A stretch of DNA of 64,000 nt from Psychromonas ossibalaenae ATCC BAA-1528. Lineage in GTDB: Bacteria; Pseudomonadota; Gammaproteobacteria; Enterobacterales; Psychromonadaceae. A program made the position numbers and the translations under genes. The notes below the pieces were generated by a model. That model did no database searches. It saw nothing but the letters and a program-made list of their open reading frames with translations, and had not been told where the DNA came from. Below are positions 61,807 through 64,000 of this stretch, piece by piece (within the stretch, counting starts at the first letter, position 1; each line of letters begins with the position of its first letter). The stretch is from assembly GCF_000381745.1 (NCBI RefSeq), contig NZ_KB906976.1:56565-120564 (forward strand), given 5' to 3'.

Positions 61807-63099
61807 ATGCAAGACAAAGCAACTTTTATGCAGCAGAAAACGATGACAGGAGAAGTCAGCGAAACAAGCGTCCAGGGTTGGACGCGCCGGGATACAACTT
61901 GGATGCTGAGCCTCTTCGGCACAGCAGTTGGTGCCGGTATTTTGTTCCTTCCTATCAATGCCGGCATGGGTGGTTTCTGGCCGCTGGTAATGATGGCGAT
62001 AATTATCGGTCCGATGACTTATTTAGCTCACCGTGGTCTGTCTCGTTTTGTCTGTTCATCAAGCAAACCCGGCAGTGACATTACCCATGTTGTTGAAGAA
62101 CACTTTGGTATCGGAGCAGGTAAAGCAATTACTATACTGTATTTCTTTGCTATCTACCCTATCGTACTCATTTACGGTGTAGGTATCACTAATACAGTTG
62201 ACAGTTTTATTGTTAATCAGCTCGGCATGGCTTCACCGCCGCGCTGGCTTCTATCTGGCGGCTTAATTCTAGCTATGATGGCAGTGATGGTTTCCGGTGA
62301 AAAACTAATGCTTAAAGTAACCCAGTTTCTGGTATACCCGCTGGTCGCTATTCTGGTATTTATGTCTATATACTTGATCCCGAGCTGGAAAACCGATGCG
62401 CTGATGCAGGTACCGGAAGCAGGTGATTTCTTAGGTACTGTGTGGCTGACTATTCCGGTGCTGGTTTTTGCCTTTAACCATTCACCGGCAGTATCACAGT
62501 TTTCAGTAGCACTGAAACGTGAACACGGCGGCAATGCCTCAAGAAAAGCCGATGTGATCCTGCGTAATACCAGCATGATGCTGGTTGGTTTCGTCATGCT
62601 GTTTGTATTCTCATGTGTACTTTCTTTAAGCCCGGCACAGCTGGCAGAATCTAAAGAACTGAACTTACCGATCCTGTCTTACTTAGCAAACGTTCACGCT
62701 AGCGGCTTTGTCAGCTACTTCGGTCCGATCATTGCGGTTATTGCGATTGTTTCCTCTTTCTTCGGCCACTACATGGGTGCAACTGAAGGCATGAAAGGCA
62801 TTATTACCAAGCAGCTTCGCAGCAGTAATAAAGAAGTATCAGAGAAGAAAGTTGATAAGTTTATTCTTGGCTTTATGTTCTTCACTATCTGGGCTGTCGC
62901 TGTTATTAACCCGAGTATCTTAGGTATGATTGAAGCATTAGGCGGTCCGATTATCGCCGCTATTCTTTACCTTATGCCTATGTATGCTGTGTACAAAGTG
63001 CCAGCGCTAAGAGCTTACCGCGGACGTATCAGCAACTTCATCGTTATCACTGGCGGTGTATTAGCCATGACAGCAATTCTGTTCGGCATGATGAGCTGA
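61807..63099 (+). CDS. sdaC: HAAAP-family serine/threonine-type permease (SdaC-like)
   Basis: A 430-residue membrane protein with eleven helices. [36 protein letters not shown] is the family start, followed by [26 protein letters not shown] and a loop [14 protein letters not shown], typical of the SdaC/DlsT group of the hydroxy/aromatic amino acid permease family. It imports serine, probably with protons or sodium. Its position after L-serine dehydratase makes a serine uptake and catabolism pair. The gene symbol is by context. Confidence 0.88.
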   Translation: MQDKATFMQQKTMTGEVSETSVQGWTRRDTTWMLSLFGTAVGAGILFLPINAGMGGFWPLVMMAIIIGPMTYLAHRGLSRFVCSSSKPGSDITHVVEEHFGIGAGKAITILYFFAIYPIVLIYGVGITNTVDSFIVNQLGMASPPRWLLSGGLILAMMAVMVSGEKLMLKVTQFLVYPLVAILVFMSIYLIPSWKTDALMQVPEAGDFLGTVWLTIPVLVFAFNHSPAVSQFSVALKREHGGNASRKADVILRNTSMMLVGFVMLFVFSCVLSLSPAQLAESKELNLPILSYLANVHASGFVSYFGPIIAVIAIVSSFFGHYMGATEGMKGIITKQLRSSNKEVSEKKVDKFILGFMFFTIWAVAVINPSILGMIEALGGPIIAAILYLMPMYAVYKVPALRAYRGRISNFIVITGGVLAMTAILFGMMS

Positions 63100-63124
63100 T
63101 TAATAACAGCTTAAAACAGCGTTA

Positions 63125-63162
63125 AAAAAGCCGCCGGTGTTTATCACCGCCGGCTTTTTTTG
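63125..63162 (+). terminator. Terminator of the permease gene
   Basis: Stem of 15 bp with one C-C mismatch (AAAAAGCCGCCGGTG with CACCGCCGGCTTTTT) and a T-run. Confidence 0.92.
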
Positions 63163-63281
63163 TGTCAAATACCATTCCCCCTAAATATTTGATCAATCTT
63201 ACTGATCAAAATGCTTTTCATTTTTCTTTATTTGGTTATGCTCTCGCTATTCCCAGTAACTTGATTAATCGAGAAAATTCC

Positions 63282-64000
63282 GTGTTCGCAGTTATCGATC
63301 CAACTACATTATTATTAGCTTCCCTGATTATATTCTTAGGCTCGCTTACCCAAAGCCTGATTGGTTTCGGGCTGGCTGTTGTGGCCTCACCCCTGCTGTA
63401 TATCGTGGATCCGCAGCTGGTGCCGGTTCCGGTGATCTTAATGGGATTTTCTATCGCTCTGTTAACTCTGTTTCGGGAGCGCAGAGAATTAAAATTTAAC
63501 GGCATGCAGTACGCCCTGCTGGGGCGGATCCCCGGTGGCTTTATTGGTGTCGCTCTGCTGATGCTGGCACCGCAGCCGGTACTCGGCTTAGCGATTGCTA
63601 TTATTGTCGGGGCAACGGTTATTCTCAGCTTTCTAAAATTTGATATCAGTATTAACCGCTTAAGTTTATTTATCGCCGGTGTATTGTCCGGCATATTCGC
63701 CAATATCGCCGCTATCGGCGGCCCGCCGATAGCCATTCTGCTGGCCGGTAAAGAGGCAAATCAGTTTCGCGCCACTCTTTCTGCATTTTTTATCTGCAGC
63801 TCTCTAATTTCACTAGCTATTTTAGCTGTGACAGGTTTTTTAAACATAACCCAGCTATGGCTGTCACTGATGCTGCTGCCGTCCATGGTTCTTGGTTACC
63901 TCGTTTCAGGTAAGCTGGTAGATCGTATTAACAAGCATCAAATCAAAACCTTAACACTGCTTCTGTGTGCTTTAAGTGCATTGATCTTAACGGTCAAATC
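63282..64000 (+). CDS. TSUP-family (TauE/SafE) membrane transporter, 3' end cut by window edge
   Basis: The frame starts at GTG 63282 (after GAGAAAA) or possibly at TTG 63261 and is open to the window end, giving 239 residues so far. Hydrophobic helices alternate with the repeat-type motifs LGSLTQSLIGFGLAVVASPLLYIVDPQLVP and AGVLSGIFANIAAIGGPPIAILLAGKE, the two half-repeats of the sulfite exporter/TSUP family. It exports or imports an organosulfur or related anion. An opposite-strand frame over this region is a shadow. Confidence 0.87.
   Translation, partial: MFAVIDPTTLLLASLIIFLGSLTQSLIGFGLAVVASPLLYIVDPQLVPVPVILMGFSIALLTLFRERRELKFNGMQYALLGRIPGGFIGVALLMLAPQPVLGLAIAIIVGATVILSFLKFDISINRLSLFIAGVLSGIFANIAAIGGPPIAILLAGKEANQFRATLSAFFICSSLISLAILAVTGFLNITQLWLSLMLLPSMVLGYLVSGKLVDRINKHQIKTLTLLLCALSALILTVK

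Noticed and set aside
63236..63736. A 166-codon minus-strand frame
   Set aside because: It is the shadow of the TSUP transporter on the plus strand, whose translation has clear family motifs.

Overview
The window looks like chromosomal DNA of a marine, probably cold-adapted gammaproteobacterium of the Alteromonadales/Vibrionales type; Psychromonas is my best guess from gene content and style (inosine-guanosine kinase gsk, YjjI/YjjW glycyl radical pair, hut operon, CspA-type protein, an Arg-His-Leu-Pro tRNA operon, many small inverted-repeat elements). The genus is inference. There is no prophage, integron, CRISPR array or large insertion sequence.

Layout. 1-9.4 kb: a truncated ABC substrate-binding protein, a UvrD/Rep-like helicase, an unrecognised protein with a possible clan-CD Cys/His dyad, a YeaR-like DUF1971 protein behind Fur-like and NsrR-like sites, a lone DUF2235 (Tle1-like) hydrolase, a bile-acid/Na+ symporter family protein and a DUF1254 protein. 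9.4-18.7 kb: a Crp/Fnr regulator with no normal start codon, ElaA, a zinc-sensing-type (CZB) diguanylate cyclase, a DUF4389 gene next to an exported protein with a RelA/SpoT-like domain, a cold-shock protein with a long leader, a class III aminotransferase, a 2H phosphoesterase and an LpxR-like lipid A deacylase. 18.9-24.8 kb: an NAD-dependent molybdenum formate dehydrogenase operon (fdsG-fdsB-fdsA, then fdhD). 25.2-26.9 kb: small palindromic repeats and a five-gene tRNA operon (Pro-Arg-His-Leu-Pro in transcription order) with several degenerate tRNA-Pro-derived units and one tRNA-Leu remnant.

27-39.6 kb: gsk, a YbaY/META lipoprotein, a cupin, a DAACS symporter, an M50 metallopeptidase, then a sugar PTS operon of ascorbate type (EIIA, EIIB, EIIC) with transaldolase, divergent from a LacI-family repressor and separated from it by a double LacI-type operator and a CRP-like site; then an LRR-protein kinase and a CatB-like acetyltransferase. 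39.9-48.4 kb: yjjI-yjjW, two LysR regulators, a quinone-oxidoreductase-like enzyme, a LysE exporter, a MerR regulator and a hydrolase-like lipoprotein that has lost its nucleophile serine.

48.5-54.9 kb: a complete histidine utilisation locus, hutC then hutI-hutG-hutU-hutH, with a perfect HutC box overlapping the predicted promoter; it degrades histidine to glutamate and formamide. 55-59.2 kb: small unassigned genes, an esterase, a possible HEPN protein and a Dabb protein. 59.8-63.1 kb: L-serine dehydratase and a serine/threonine-type permease, a serine uptake and degradation pair. The window ends inside a TSUP-family transporter.

The candidates I consider most worth following are the exported RelA/SpoT-like protein with a 19-bp perfect palindrome abutting its ribosome binding site, the tRNA-Pro-derived repeat units inside the tRNA operon, and the clan-CD-like protein. 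All functions rest on motif reading by eye; no database search was run.
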